Source: Oscheius onirici (Eukaryota > Nematoda > Chromadorea > Rhabditida > Rhabditidae). Taken from it: a stretch of 64,000 nucleotides of DNA. Location of the stretch: assembly GCA_932521025.1 (NCBI GenBank), contig OW051469.1, forward strand, positions 9,808,398 through 9,872,397, in the 5' to 3' direction. Shown piece by piece: positions 1 to 13,700 of this stretch. The notes below the pieces were generated by a model, which was given only the letters and a program-made list of their open reading frames with translations, made no database searches and was not told the DNA's origin. The position numbers and the translations under genes are program-made. Position 1 is the first letter of the stretch. Each line of letters begins with the position of its first letter.

Positions 1-3000
1 GAATTCAATGACTTGCTGGTTCACATGTCCCTCATAAGGCTGTCGTCCATAGTTCCAGATCTCCCAGAGAGTTACACCAAATGACCAGACGTCCGTAGCT
101 TCGGTATAACTTCCTCCCTCCAGTGACTCTTTAGCCATCCACCTGACCGGCATTGGTCCTCTGTGAAGCGGCTTGTAGTAGTCGACATGATGGATGTCTT
201 TCATCAAGGGAAAGGTGGCAATCTTGATCATTCTGTTGTCCCAGACCAGACAGTTTCTCGTCGCCTGAAAACCATCTCGGTCTAATAATAGTTTTGATGC
301 GTTTGTGTTTTTATCCAACAAGGAGGTTTGACCAGCTCCAAAGCAAACACATTTCTCTTATATAAATTTTGAAACGTTCTAAAGAAAACTGTTCTGATCG
401 CAAAAACTGTTCTGGTCGCTCGCAAATATTATATTTTATCACAAGTTGCACAATATGGATCGGCCCATATGTCAGCTGTTAATACAACTTGTACATCGAG
501 ATACTATATATAGTGTCTCGATGAATATATCCAGTGAAACGAAAAGGTACCAAGTCTCTGTGAACAAAATCCATCGACGCCAGATATTCCATTCCGTAGG
601 CAATTTGTGTAGCGATTCTCATAAAGTCCTCATTGTCGGTCAGGATGTTGTCCGAATGGGATCCGGGGTCCCGAAGTCGAAGGAATTCGTGCAAATCTCC
701 ATTGGCCATGTACTCGAAAATTGCTGACATGTTGTTCTGGTTCCAATAACAGACTCCGAGCATTTTAATCACGTGAGGATGATCAAAGGGAGCGACAGTT
801 CTGATCTCTTGCTCCAAGTTGGCTCGATCCGCGTTGGTCGGGTCAATCCTGACTGATTTGATCGCAATCTGAAAATGTTTTTTTCTTTACATATTAAAAA
901 AAATCATACTGTCATCGGCTCTCCATTCAGCTGAACCGCAGTCCAGTAGCCCTTGTGCAAGATTCCAAACTGTCCCTCTCCTATCAATTTATCCTTCTGA
1001 ATCAGATTGGGTGGTATGCTTCGGACAGTATAGGGCTCTTCCATGACTTCATGCTGTCGGAACTGCTCTGGATACAATGGAGGTGGAGCCATTTGGTTCG
1101 GTAGCAGGTGAGTCATTTCCATTGGGGTTCGACCGACTATCGGTGTCGATGTTCCATTGAGTTTACGGTAGTAGGCAGAGTTGGTGTTGCTGAAAAAACT
1201 TTTGTCCAAAAAAAATTGGGGAAAATCTTACCTGTTGACGATACTGGGAGGAGCGGAGAGATGATTGCTCTGGCCTCGAGCCTTGCCCTTCTTTTTCTTC
1301 GCCCGACAGCAGCAGAGGCAGCAGATGAAGAGGATGAAGAACAAGAAAAGGGAGACACCGCCTCCAATCATGGCATACTGTACATTTGACTGGAGTCCAT
1401 CCCACCAGTTTGTAATCTGGTCAGAGGCCTAAAATTCAGATTGTGAAACTTTCCAAACTACAGTACTCACAGATATTCCATTGCCTTTGGGCGTCTCATT
1501 CAGCATTGGGTACATATCCTTGGGACACTGTTGAATGTCACAGTACTCTTCCTGTCCGTGGGGAGAAGAAAAACACCAAGGTCTTGTCTTCTTCCCTCCG
1601 GGATTCCTGCACTGATTCTTCGCCCTTCGCAGCTCTGGATATCGATGGACGTTGTACTCTCGACTGTTCATGTCCTCCCAGCTCAGACAGCTCTTGCCAC
1701 TGACGGTAGTAGAAATGGCTCCCTCATAAGTACTACCAGTGTTTGTGTAGCACCAGTGAGGTTTTGGGGTTTCCGACGATGTTGGGAGTTGACTGTCCAG
1801 GACAGGGATACAGTTCGAGGACTGGGGAAGGGCTGGACAGGAAGGGAAGAGAGCCTTGGGACCGTCTCCGACCAGCTCATGTTGGGCAGCCAGAGCCAAC
1901 TCGTCAGGACAGACATCTTTCTGGATCCGGTCACAGTCCTTTTTGCAAATAGATAACGGTTGACGGCTTCCAGTGGCTGATGCTGGTACCAATGGGTCAC
2001 AGACCTGAAAATTTAAGTTTTCTTCAATCCAGAGAGTCTTTCACTGCCTTTGTTTCTGTCTCTGTCACTTACCGTAAAAGCTCTAATGGAACGCAATTAC
2101 GTACGCATTTTTTTTTCGGATTGAGGAAAAATTTTCTCAACTTTCCGAATATTTTTCCCATACAGATAAACATCTTAGCTACCAAGGAAAAAGAAACTAT
2201 AAATTGAAAAATTATGTCTTCACCCCGAAAAAAATGCGTACGTAATTGCGTACAGGGGTGCTTCTATTAGAAGAAATACGATATTCTCTCTCTCTCTTAC
2301 TCAGTTTTTGTGACTCACCTTGTACATGTGATAGCAAGCCACAGCTTGAGAGATCTGCCTGCATTGCTGTGAAATCGTAGGCGAGTTGTTGATGAACAGC
2401 ATTGCTGCCCTCAGGTTCCGGTCGATATCGTACATGTCTTCTCGATTCTCACTGGTCAGCATGATATTTCTTCCCAAGAGATACTGTCGACACGCTTCTC
2501 CCCTGTAGGGAACACAGTCTCCAGCCCTGTACTTTATGCCGTCCAGCCAGCGCTCATTGCCTCCAGATGGAATGTAGCCAGTGCCGCCGGCATCGTTGGG
2601 AACGCGATAGAGGTCAGCATCCTCCTCGTCGGGTAAACGACCACGATCCATTAGCTGAAATGGGATTGTTTTAGTATAGAGAATATAAATTGACTAGACT
2701 TTTCCAATTTTAATCTCCCACCGAATTTCTAACAGTCGTCGAAAATTTTGACGGCTAACAAAAAGGAACCAAAACTATTGTACTGATGAATAAAAACCAA
2801 CCTCGTAGTCCTCGTACTCTTCGATCGAATGTCCTTTGCTCTTCCTGGCTTTCAGCACAGCATCAGGCACATTGTTCACCTAAAATTTCCTCATTTAGTC
2901 TGATAACAACAGATAACCTCGGCAGATGCCAAGGCCACACACTCATTGTGGTCTCAAAAAAACCCATAATAGTGTTCGCATAAATGAGGCTAATGTCTGG

Positions 3001-6000
3001 TGATAATGTGGCAGAGGGGCAACTATGATGACCAAAATGAGGTTTTGGAGAGGACAAATGTGTAAATACTCTCTAAAGGGTCTACTGTTGCGAGCATATG
3101 GCGGCTGCCAATCAAAATACAAAGACCCCGGCCTGACCTCGGACCCTGTTGAGAGAGGATTGTCTTCATGAGGTCGCGAATATGCCTTTGGGAGAATTAA
3201 CAAATAGGCCGACTGATAAGAGACCGGAAAAGGTCGTGTTTTCGAGGAACGAGGTAGCACCCAGGGGTTATCGATCTGATTAGATATAAAGGACCTCCAG
3301 GGAGAAAATGTTTGGGGTTAGTACAAATTGAAAACAGGATGGACCCCGACGAGAGAGGGGGACAAAAGAATATTGTGAAGAACGTAGCCAGGCACACATG
3401 TCGGGGGAAGAGAGAAGACTGGTACTTTAAAATTTCGTGAATTTGTCCAAAGAAACTTGAATAATATGAATAAGATCGCCTGAATCTAAAGGGCAATGAA
3501 TCCCATCCATGACTAGGTCTTGAGACAAATGGCGAGATTGTTATGGGGTATGACTGGTCATATAGAGGGAGAGGGCGGTCGTCCGCGAGAGAAGAGGGAG
3601 GCCTGCTTGACGGATGAGACTGTGCGAGATAGAGAGCCAAGGGAGATGGATCGGCTGCAGATGGCACACACTCGACGACTGTCTCATCAATTCGAGAAAG
3701 CAGAAATTGTTTCGAATGAGTGCTTTGATTTGTAAGCTTGAAAAAGAGCGGGATGTTGCGACTGGGCCCCTCATCTGGCGACCCGAAACACCCGTAAATC
3801 ACTGAGGGTGGGGGTGTCTGTGTGACCACCCACAGCAACAGCCTCTAGAGAAGACGATATTTCATGAATATTGGGTGCCAAGTACTAAAATTTACATTCA
3901 TTGCCTCGAGAAGGATGGAATAAAGTTTCCGAAACGCGGGGAGAGAGTACTTGCATTTTAAACTGCGGCACTCCAAAAATAGGAAAATTGTGTAGGAGAA
4001 GAAGGTTCAAAATGCTATCAGCTGACCGGTTTCGATAAATAGAAAAAAATAATGAGAATTCGTAACTCGCGGCATGAGTAAAAGCGCCTGTTTTGACTGT
4101 CGGTGGCGGTCATAAATATTCATGTGGAGTCTCTTCCAGGCCTAGGCGAAGAGGGTCGCTGCTGATAAGAAGAGGATCGATGGCCACTGATTGATAACAG
4201 GCTTGTAGGTAGAGAAGAAGTAGAAGAGAAGAGCTAATCCCCTACTATCTCGTGGAAAGTGGAAAGGGTTGAAGTGAGTAGGACCACGCCCACTTGCACA
4301 AAAGTAGAGAGGGAGAGAGTATGGTCTTGCCAACTATTGCGACAGAGGAACATCTGCAACAAAAAGCTTGGATGAGGAGACTGAAAAAGGGAAAGACAGA
4401 TGGCCGGCTGGGCCACACATGTACACGCGAGATGGCGCAACTCTCTACAGATATCACTTGGTAGGATTAAGAGACTGTAAAAGGAATAAATTTATGGAAT
4501 AAAAAAGGAGCACGACGCTAAGGGATGTGGGACCGTTTGATTAAAGTTCCGGCTCAGATTAACCCTCGAAATGAAAATTGGAATCAAAATAGTCAAAAGA
4601 ACTGAACCTCATGAGCAATGAGACTGGTGACTCCGCCCAGACTTCTTCCTCCCCACTTGTTCTTCTGTGATTAATGATACCAGGCGGGTCCAGAAGCAGC
4701 CAGGGAGAGAGAGTCAGTTGTCTATCGATAAAACCGCGGATTGGCCATTACGCCAAGCAGAATTTTTTTCCAATCTTGGCTATTACAGACTTTAGTTTCT
4801 GCTTGGAAAAATAGGCTGTTTCTTCTTATTACCTCTCGAGACTGCAAATCATCTAGAGTTTGAAATAACCTATAGTAAAGTCTCCGCACTGAGCGGTAAG
4901 GCAGTATAAGTTAACCGACATTTCCTTTAAAACTGATGTTTCGACAGGGAAACTACAAAAATAGCAGTAAACTTCACTAAACGTGGGCCAGCGCTCCTTG
5001 CCAGCAAAAAGAAGACCATAAAGTAAAATAAAAAAAAATCTAAGATTGTGTTCAAAGAATACGTGTCAAAAAGAACATGGAGGACCACTGGTAGTGACCT
5101 CGAGAGTTGGAGAGACTGAGTAGTGATGGGAAGCCAGATAGACGGCCGAGGGGCCGCCCGGGCTCATCAGTCAAACACAGCAGCAGACGACCCACAGAGG
5201 CACAGATGAACAAGAGAGTGAGTCTCCTTTTTCCAGTTTGTGCTCTCATACTGGTCAGTGCTATAGCTGGCCGATGAGTCAGCCCCCAAGCGAAATGAGA
5301 CAAACGAATTCCGTTCGATTCTCCGGGAAGAGACGAGCCTCCCAATTGGTTGCTGGTGCTCATTACCCCGAAAAGGCTTGCGAAATGAGAGGGACAGAAT
5401 ATGCTAACGGGATTAAACTGACCCGTAGTACGGAGGTTGTGTTCACTGAAGCTGCTTGGTTGCTGGCTATGCATTGATAATATCCACTGTCCAGAACATC
5501 GAGCTCGCTGATGACTAGACGCGAAGAGCTCTCTTTGGTTCGCATTTTGACTCGACGAGACTTTTCCACTGGAGCATTGTTCTTCAGCCAGCTGAAAGAA
5601 AAAGTTATTTTAGGTGAAAATGAATAGAGTGCAATTTTCTTTTAGTTACCTTGAGCAGTTTTACAACGGATTTTGCACCTCAGGATGTCTATTCGTTCTA
5701 TTTCCAGTTGCGTATCATATAGTCAGTTGAAACCGAAAGATTCCGAAACAATACTTAAAGTTTTGTTAGTCTTTGCGAGACGCATCTTACAACAATACAG
5801 AACTCTGTTTAATTTTAAGTTTCGGTCATGTTGTAAGAGTTATATCCGGAAACTGAAGAACCTATAAACATTTTGTATTTTCACAAAGTTTGGGATCATT
5901 TACTTAGAAAAATGAGATAACGGCGTGAATTCGAAGACTGTCAGAAAATAAATCACAACTTACGCGAACTGGAGTGGCGGTGTTCCCACGGCTTCACACT

Positions 6001-9000
6001 TAAAACGGACTTCACCTCCAGCATCTCTAGTAGCATTTCGGAGCTGTGAAGTTAGTCTGATGTAAGGACGAGGTCCAGATGACGACGCTCCATCCATTCT
6101 GAAAACCTTTTCTGTTTGCGAAAGGGTTTTAGAGACTAGAGGACGAATTGACTGCCACACGCAACTCTATTAGCAAGAGGGACTTAACGAACTCAATTGG
6201 CTTTGCCCTTGCTACATCTGTGGAAAAAAGGCCAAAAGTCGCGAAAATAAACAAATTTCCCGCCAATGGGTCATAAATTCAGGATGACCATTGGCGGGTG
6301 GCTCCATAATTCACTGGGCAATTTGGCGGATGGCCAAAATGTGACAGACTATCAATTGTGAATATGTCGCGGAGGAGGGTGAAGGGGAGGGAGGGCGAGA
6401 GAACGGGACAGATGGAGAGAGAGGGACAGAATTCAGTAGACGAAGATGGAGCACTTTTGAAAGAATGGAACAGAGCATTAGGACATTAGAAGGATGCATT
6501 TTTTGTTGCGAAAGTAAATTGTGTGAAGTTGTTGAAAAAATTTGGCTAAAAAATATAATGACAGCCTTTAGAGCGAGAAAAAAAAACTGAAATTTTATTC
6601 TAGGAAATGTTCTTAACAAATTTAAAGGACTGTCGGTTACGGTAGTCGTGTCGAGACCAGACAACGTCTCAAATGGCGCGAACTTCATATTTTTTCAAGA
6701 TATTGTGTATCGGTTATTTTCATAATTTTTGTAACCCACGTAATCTCTAGCAATATTCATTCGAACAAGTGATCCGAGAAGCACACTCTTGACCCCAGTC
6801 TGCCGTGGGATTACCCTCTGTTCCTATACAGATGGTCCCAGATTATAAACACCCACTCTCAGAATAAGATCTAGGATTAGGACTAGCTCTAAGGCTTCCA
6901 GGACAGCTGGAACTGTTGAAATGACCAAATATGGAAGGTGTTATGAAAGTACAAGCATAAAAAAGTACCAATGAGTGGATTTGATTAACGGACCCGAGCT
7001 AACGGGTCAATAAATCTGCGAGAGCCGGCTGTCGCGATTGATAGGACAACTGCGCGGTCGGTCGCGGAGCAGAGCCAGTAACATACACAAAACTCTCTCT
7101 CTGTCATTGTGATATTGAACGACTATTAACTTTAAGTAAGTTTTCCAGTTTTTTTTTTAAATTTTTTTTTGCGGTTTTTACTAGTCCGAAAGTGTGAGGA
7201 TGAAACTGGAAGAATGTCTTGGGCTAGATTGGAGTATGGTAGAAGAAGAGAGTTAATTGGACCACGGTATAGGAATTTGAGAAGACGTGAACTTTTCTGA
7301 ACATCCACTAGGAAGCTAAAGGGAATTTCCTGTGAGAGTCACAGACAACCAGAGCTTTCTAATACAGTAACTGAGAGAGGTTCAAGGTATCAGGGAAAAT
7401 TTTTCCAGTGGTCACATATTAATTCTATCATTTGGGAGATTTATTGTCTGTCATCCTGATCTTGACATCCAAAGAGTTAAAGGGTGAGTCGGGAACTTTT
7501 TAAAGGATGTTCAGAGCTAAATGGGAGTTGCTGTTCAGGGTCTGTACATCACTGGAAAACAGGAACTAGTCCGAAAATTTCTTGAGTCAAGACTAGCGGA
7601 AAATAGTTTTGGCTTACAAATAGAAACAAAACAGAAGCACGAGTTGATAGCTGTCCCTTCCAGCTGATCAAACAGTCTCCTCTTCCGAAAAAAAAACGCG
7701 CAAAATCAAAAGCATAGGAAAGAGAGACAGCCGAGGCAGGAATAACATCAGCTAGACAAATAGACTGTCCTCTCTCCAGAGGACCACCCTGGAAGGCTTA
7801 ATTGGCAGAGATCGGATCAAATTTCATTAGGAGACTCGAGAGTCATGAGAGCGACGTCTCCTGTCACAAAAATGAAGCCAGATGGCCAAAAATTAACATA
7901 CTCTCATCCGGATAAAATCGCAACAATAACTTCAAAAGAACAAGGCTCCTTTTAGCGCGAAAGGTCCATAAATCAATGGTGGGGTTGGCGGAAGATTCTA
8001 ATCTCTTGACACTTCTGGTGGAGATGCAGTGATGGAGAGGCTGGTGGGGTACGAAAAGTTGAAAGTTTGCTCGAATATCGATAGAGGTCACCGGTATTAT
8101 TGGGCCTTTGTGACCGGGAGAGGTAAATCCCTTTGACCATGGTCTAGTTATTTAATCGTCCTACAAGTTTGCATAAACTTAAACCATGTTTTTTAAATCC
8201 ATCTTTAAAAAAAAGCAGTTTTGGAGAAGAAGACTGCATTTCTTTCAATTTTTGGTGTTCTAGTAATTTCCAGCTCTTCGTCTGCTCTACAACTTTGTAG
8301 AACATTGAAATATGAAAAAATGTCTTCTGCGTTCCGAAAAATGAGCTTTTTAAATAGCTACTGCTTGAGAATCTACAGTATGTTTGGTGATAGTGACAAC
8401 AAACTAATGAAGCTGAACAAATACTGTATACGGTAGGTTACGGTAGTTTAAAAAAAACAAGAAAAAATAAGCGTTCCGGAACTGACGGACAGCCCATAAA
8501 TCAGCTCGTAAAGTCATTTGGGGTGGAGAATGAGAGAGACCGACCGTGAGCCTGGGTGGTCCCGGGGTTGGAGGTCGCGCACCAGAAGAGGAGAGATCGA
8601 GAGCCATTATAATAAACTGCGAGACGCAGACTGGGGCAGAGATCTCTGAGGTCGAGTACCGCGTCACACCCCACTAGATTTCGCGGATCGTTAATGACTC
8701 ATTAAGGGATTTATTGGCTGTGGGTCATTTGTTAGGAACATGTCCAAAAACAGTACAAAAACTTGTTAGAGAAGATTTTAAAGGCTGACCAAGACCGTAA
8801 TAATGTAGCCGAGATGATGGATGGGACTGACTGGCGGACAATTGGCAACTCTGTCGGATCGAGTATAATGACCCTTCCCTGAGAGATGGTATCTATTCAG
8901 GAAGAGAGATATGCGGAGAAGAGTCAGCAGGGAGGATAACCAGAGGTTATAGTCCGTTCTCTTTGCGCATGAGTTTTCTCGGGTCATGTTGGGATGAGGT

Positions 9001-10704
9001 GAGAACACAAGTGCTTTCGGGAAAAGCTAGGTGAGAAGTCGTAGCGATAAAATGAAGAGAACCTAGAGTTAAAATCTCACTGAAAGGATGTACACACATG
9101 ACTTTGGAATAGTTCCCAATAGCACAAATATTGCTCGAAAACATTGGATACACAGCCAAGCAGCTAAAAACAAAAGCTCTTGGTTGAACATCCAAATTTT
9201 TTGTGACAGTGGACCTTTACGAACAATTTTGAACATCTGTTTGTTGAGGGAAGCGCTCAAAACACTAGAACTTCTGAAAGCTTTTCTAAACTTTCAAAAA
9301 CTTAATTACTTGTAAAAACTAAAAGTATTTTGACAATTAACAGTTTCAAAAGATCGCTTTTTCAGTCGACAGCAAGCTACCACGAAGGAACATCGTCTGC
9401 TCTCTCCTCTCAGGCCAGCTGTTTCTACTTTTTCCTTCATAGTTTCTACTCGTTCGCTACAACTTTCGGTAATACTTCGACTGGCTACCACCTATTTGAA
9501 TTTTTGCGCGGGAACTTGCGACTAAGGCCCAAATTTCTCGTTTTCACCATTTTCCACCCATTTTTAGACTTTCTAAGTATGTTTATCGCATTCTACGCCA
9601 AAAACCACCCCAGGAAAATAAAGAATAATTTAAAATTTCTCGAAATAACCAAAAATGGTCATGTTGTTTCCATTCGAGCCGTTTTTCGTAAAGCGACGCA
9701 TTTTACCTGCATTCTTCATGTTCCTGGGGTGGTTTTTGGCGTAGAATGCGATAAACATACTTAGAAAGTCTAAAAATGGGTGGAAAATGGTGAAAACGAG
9801 AAATTTGGGCCTTTGTTCCTTTGGCGCAAGTTCCCGCGCAAAAAATTCAAATAGGGGGAACCAGCCGAAATATACCCAACTTTCAATCACTTTTCTCTTG
9901 TCACTTTGACTAGGGTCTGGGCTAGTCCCGAGCAACTCAGATCCAAAAACTCTCAGTCTTCAGCCCGAGGGCCGATTCGGGTTTCGGTAAGGATCTCCAA
10001 AGAGTGACTAGCAAATCGGGTACTGGAGACTGGGAGTAGTGTCAAAGGTGGAAAGAGATGAGTGGGAGAGGGTATCCAAAACCTTAAAGCCTTAAAGAAT
10101 TTATATGCTTAAGTATTTCTACTTTCTCTGTCTCTAATTTTCAGGTAATGATCAATGGAGGAAGAGAACTACCATCGAAACTCTGTGCAGATGAATCGCG
10201 GCTAGGTATGTTAGTCTTTTGTTGCACGTGTGAAATCTTAAAAAATATCTTAGAAAAAATCTTAGAAAAGAATCTTAGAAAAAAATTGAATCATAGAAAA
10301 TATCGTGTTCGATATAAATATCGGCTTCGAAAGGCGTGAGCAAAAATGGAGGCTGTGAAATGTTGCGAGACAAGGTCGAGAAACGATTGGATATGTGAAA
10401 AAAGCTGCTCGTGGCGTGATCAAAAATGGAGCTTGGGAGACGGGTCATGCCCAATTTTTCGGCGAATTTAGAAAGTCAAGTTGAATGTAAACTACAGTAC
10501 GCTGCTTGAGTAACTACAATGTTTTCACATGTGTACAGTCTGAATTCTACCCCTTGCCTGAAAGTAGTCGAAAACAAAACGATAAAATCTTACGTGTTGT
10601 TGTAGTCGCCATAGACGACATCTTCATCGTCGGCTGGTTCGATGAAAAGATCGTCGTCGGGCTTCGGTGACATTATTAGCTCATCCTTAAAACTCTTTTG
10701 AAAT
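1..10704 (-). CDS. cam-1: Ror-family receptor tyrosine kinase, partial at both ends
   Basis: Single-pass Wnt-binding receptor of the Ror family, which guides cell migration and axons. Exons read on the minus strand, from the 5' end: 10704-10594, 6098-5964, 5591-5423, 2879-2802, 2654-2319, 2004-1471, 1428-1232, 1189-910, 868-551, 264-1. All phases join. They give an acidic N-terminal segment, an Ig domain (ending in DSGYYQC), a Frizzled cysteine-rich domain, a kringle ([13 protein letters not shown]), a transmembrane helix followed by a Cys-rich and Lys-rich juxtamembrane stretch, then a kinase domain. The kinase has the glycine loop GEGQFG, the VAIK lysine (as IAIK), HRDLATRN and WSFGVTLWE. 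The usual DFG reads TFP, so the magnesium-binding Asp is missing. The kinase C-lobe runs off the window at base 1. The 5' exon with the signal peptide was not found; it should lie upstream of 10704. The Ig, Frizzled, kringle and kinase order identifies the family with high certainty. Confidence 0.95.
2081..2270. mobile_element. Fold-back MITE-like element in a cam-1 intron
   Basis: Two inverted arms of about 40 bases (2081-2122 and 2220-2270) share the core GCAATTACGTACGCATTTTT, separated by about 100 bases of AT-rich DNA. The right arm carries an extra 11 bases. The element lies wholly inside the intron between the Frizzled and kringle exons. It has no coding capacity. The family is not recognised. 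Confidence 0.6.
2880..5422. other. Long cam-1 intron (2.5 kb)
   Basis: Intron between the Ig exon and the short exon at 2802-2879. It is far longer than the 35-80 nt introns typical here. It holds many GAGAGA/GGGACAGA-type tracts and one 213-codon unspliced open frame on the minus strand (3197-3838) without a recognisable domain. No gene is called. Long introns in developmental receptor genes often carry enhancers, but nothing here proves that. Confidence 0.6.
6099..10593. other. Long cam-1 intron (4.5 kb)
   Basis: Intron between the acidic N-terminal exon and the first Ig exon; the phases on the two sides match (split ACA codon). Apart from the fold-back element at 9469-9875 I see only AT-rich sequence, short homopurine tracts and no supportable coding exon on either strand. 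Confidence 0.6.
9469..9875. mobile_element. Large fold-back MITE, about 150-base arms
   Basis: Near-perfect inverted repeat: arm 9469-9616 pairs with 9721-9875 around a loop of about 104 bases. The inner ends match exactly (TTCTACGCCAAAAACCACCC against its complement), while the outer ends diverge and the right arm has a small insertion near AAGGAACAAAGG. There is no transposase open frame, so this is a non-autonomous element. It lies inside the 4.5-kb cam-1 intron. Open frames drawn across it are shadows of the palindrome. Confidence 0.85.
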
Positions 10705-13700
10705 CTAAGGAAAAAGAGATCATAGTAAAAGAGTAGAAATTTCCATTAGACTGCTTCAATGATTGCAAATCAAGCGTGTCTCGTCTCTTCCTGACCAAAA
10801 AGAGTTGCTCACGTATAGGCAATAAATGTGTAATTAAGAAGTGCTGTTGACAGCTTTAGAGGAGAGTATCAATAAGGCCTCTCTCTCTTTTCCTTCTTGG
10901 ACACCCCGGGGCCAAAGCCAAATCTCGTTATCTACTTATGTGTGTGGCACATTTGACGGGAAAGGCACTGAAAATGAAAGAGGGACAGAGTACTGGAGAG
11001 GCAGAGAGAGAGTCAATTTTCATACAGAATGAGGGACAGGTGATCCTTTTCCCAGCCCCATAGAGAGAGAAAAGTACTGAAGCTGACGAGTTTGTTTTTT
11101 ACGCGTCCAAATAAGTGTGAGAGTGCGAAAATTAATTCTATCGATCTTCCGGGGTCCACCCTTCCAATATAAGTTTGAGAGAGGGAGATGAGGCTGATTA
11201 CCTAAAGCACGAATTGGTTCCGATCACGAAGAGAGAAAAAAATGGAAAGAGGGTGAGAAAGTGGGTGCTAATAGAAAGGGATTATGGGACTAGCACTCAC
11301 TGGAAGTGTGAAAAGGAAGTAGTCATTAAAAACCACTAATGTTTGGAAAACACTCGGGCTACGATTTCACACAACACAAATTTCCACTTTCCTCTGATGT
11401 CACGACGTCGGTTGCTGCGGGCAAGTTACCTTACCGAAGGCGCAGAGATTTTACGGGTGAGGTTGAAAAGAAACTTTAGTCACACAAGCAAGCACGTATT
11501 AAAATAGAAAATCCAATTTCCTGCTCTGTTTGAGTATCCTCTCGTCATCAGATGCTATATAGTCCGAGTGGCTTTGAATAATACATGGAGGCTGCCAAAC
11601 ACGTCTGGCAAATTAAGGTTTGACTTTGTAGCAATACTATTTGATGGCTATGGAAAAAAATTATGATGCCTAGAAGGTTCTGCGAGAGTTCATGACCCAC
11701 AAATTGTTTACGGGTAAATTGAGGGCTAATCCGACTACCCGGAGGGCACAACAAGAGAGTAGATCCGCCGTAGTGCGTGTCTCTTCACAATAGAAGAGCT
11801 TTGATAATTGCGCTTCGTGCTCCATTGTTACCGGTCAAGTCGGGACAAAGAGCTTGGGTAAGAGGCTCCCGAGGTGGCGAGCATAACAAATTGTCGGCTA
11901 CTCTGCACACGCGAGCAACAACAGGTCAGCCATACTTCCTGTGAGGCAAATTTGGGAAAGGGCCCTAACGAGCTGCTAGCAGGTCTTGAGGGAGTCTGGT
12001 GGACAAAGAAGAAGAACTTGAAGAAAAAAATTCAGTTAGTCGAGAAGCACGCGTGGCATTCTTCAGTCTAAATAGGTTCTCTCGATTGATGCGTTCCTTT
12101 TTTGGAAAGGGGCGCTAACACGAATTAGGCGGCTCCATTCTGTTAGTGAGATCCGTAGCCTACTGAATTTAGTCACCTTTAAAATAAAAATTAAAACAAA
12201 ACTGCTCAGAGAACATAGCGAAAAGGGAATAAAAATTCTGGTATGGAAATTCAAAAAGTAGGCGCCAAGTTTGAAGAGGACATAATTGGAGGAGCGCGCC
12301 GGTGGCTGTCAGGACGGATCAGTGACAATATGGCGAGACGAGTTCAAACGGTGGGAGAAGGGCGAGAAGGGGGTGGATGGAATACTCTTTTGGCCTCTCT
12401 CACTCCCGAAGTAAAAGTGGTTAAAGTGGCTGTGCTGGACCTCAGCCTGTTTAAACTCTCCGTGGCTGTCCGGCGCTTATCTCGAATTTCCTTTGAAACC
12501 TGAGAGCAACACGACCCTCTGAGGAGCTAACGGAAGATTCGCTAACTGTTTAATGGGCTAGAAACAAACAAATTATTTCGTCTAGTCGTCTAGTGAAAAC
12601 AAATTTGGCCAAAACAAACAAAAAATCAAATTTTAAGTTCGGTTTAGTCAAAAAAATGCAAAAGTTCTCTCGGGTTGACGTCTATAAATTTATAAGGTAG
12701 AATAAAAAAAGTCTTTCATATTTTAAACTTCGATTTGTTTACCAGCGGTGAAGCATTTACTTATAAAGAACAATAAACTCCTAAAAAGGGGGAAACTGTG
12801 ACATTACTAAAGTAAAGAAGGTTAGTTCTGGGAGAGCGAAAGGAAGATCTGAGATATCTCAAAATTGGTGTGTCCATGGCCCAGAGAGGGAATAGTGGAC
12901 TCCTTGTCAGGAATTGGAGTGTAATGCAAAGATGATTGACATCTGAGCGGAAACAACGAGCAAGAAGGACCGCAAAAGAGAGACGACACACGTCCAAATT
13001 TTGAATTTGTGCTCCTGACTCATTCTCTGCTCACGATTTAATTTTGTGGGTAGGACATTTCGAAAGGCAATGTCGTTTCTGTAAAGTGGCAATGGAACTG
13101 AACTGCCGTGAAGTGTCCCACTGAGTCTCTGTGTGTGAGTTGACAGAGAGGAGGACTTGTGGCTATTTGAACAGCAGTCGAGCCGACAACGATCGCCTGT
13201 ATCCCCCGGAAGGAATTGTTCTTGAGCAGCAGAACAAATTCCTAGGTTTCCACATGGAGATTGTTGCTGCCAGGCCGCTTTGGCAAAACTTCTCGCAATT
13301 TGTTTACAATTTACACCAAACACTGTTATGAAGTTAGGGATTTAGAGACAACTTTCACAGAATCTTGGAGATCGCGACCGGCCCAGTAAAAATCCGTACT
13401 TTGTTAGTGGACCTCCTTTTCTGCATGCGCCGACGCCGTACGAGTGAGACAAGGCTGTAACTCATAAGACGCAAAAGCACGAGACATGGAAAAAAAAGAC
13501 AGAGACCAAGGAAATAATGTTAATTTGCTTTAAACGAAAAGGAGAAAAACGAAGCAGGAAGATCCTAAGGTCTGGCTCGCCATCCCAGCAAATCAGTGGC
13601 TCTATGCCAGGCTCTCGAGTGGTCAAGCTGATGGTCAGATGGCGCGAGAGAAGGCCCCAATTAGGCTGTTGGGACAAATAGGACGACACCTTGTCTACTC

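Noticed and set aside
3197-3838. 213-codon unspliced open frame on the minus strand in a cam-1 intron
   Set aside because: Ser/Pro/Phe-rich, no domain, no signal, lies between confirmed cam-1 exons on the same strand; best seen as a chance open frame in low-complexity DNA.
9330-9935. Open frames sharing [16 protein letters not shown] on both strands
   Set aside because: They are the two arms of the fold-back element read in opposite directions, not a protein family.
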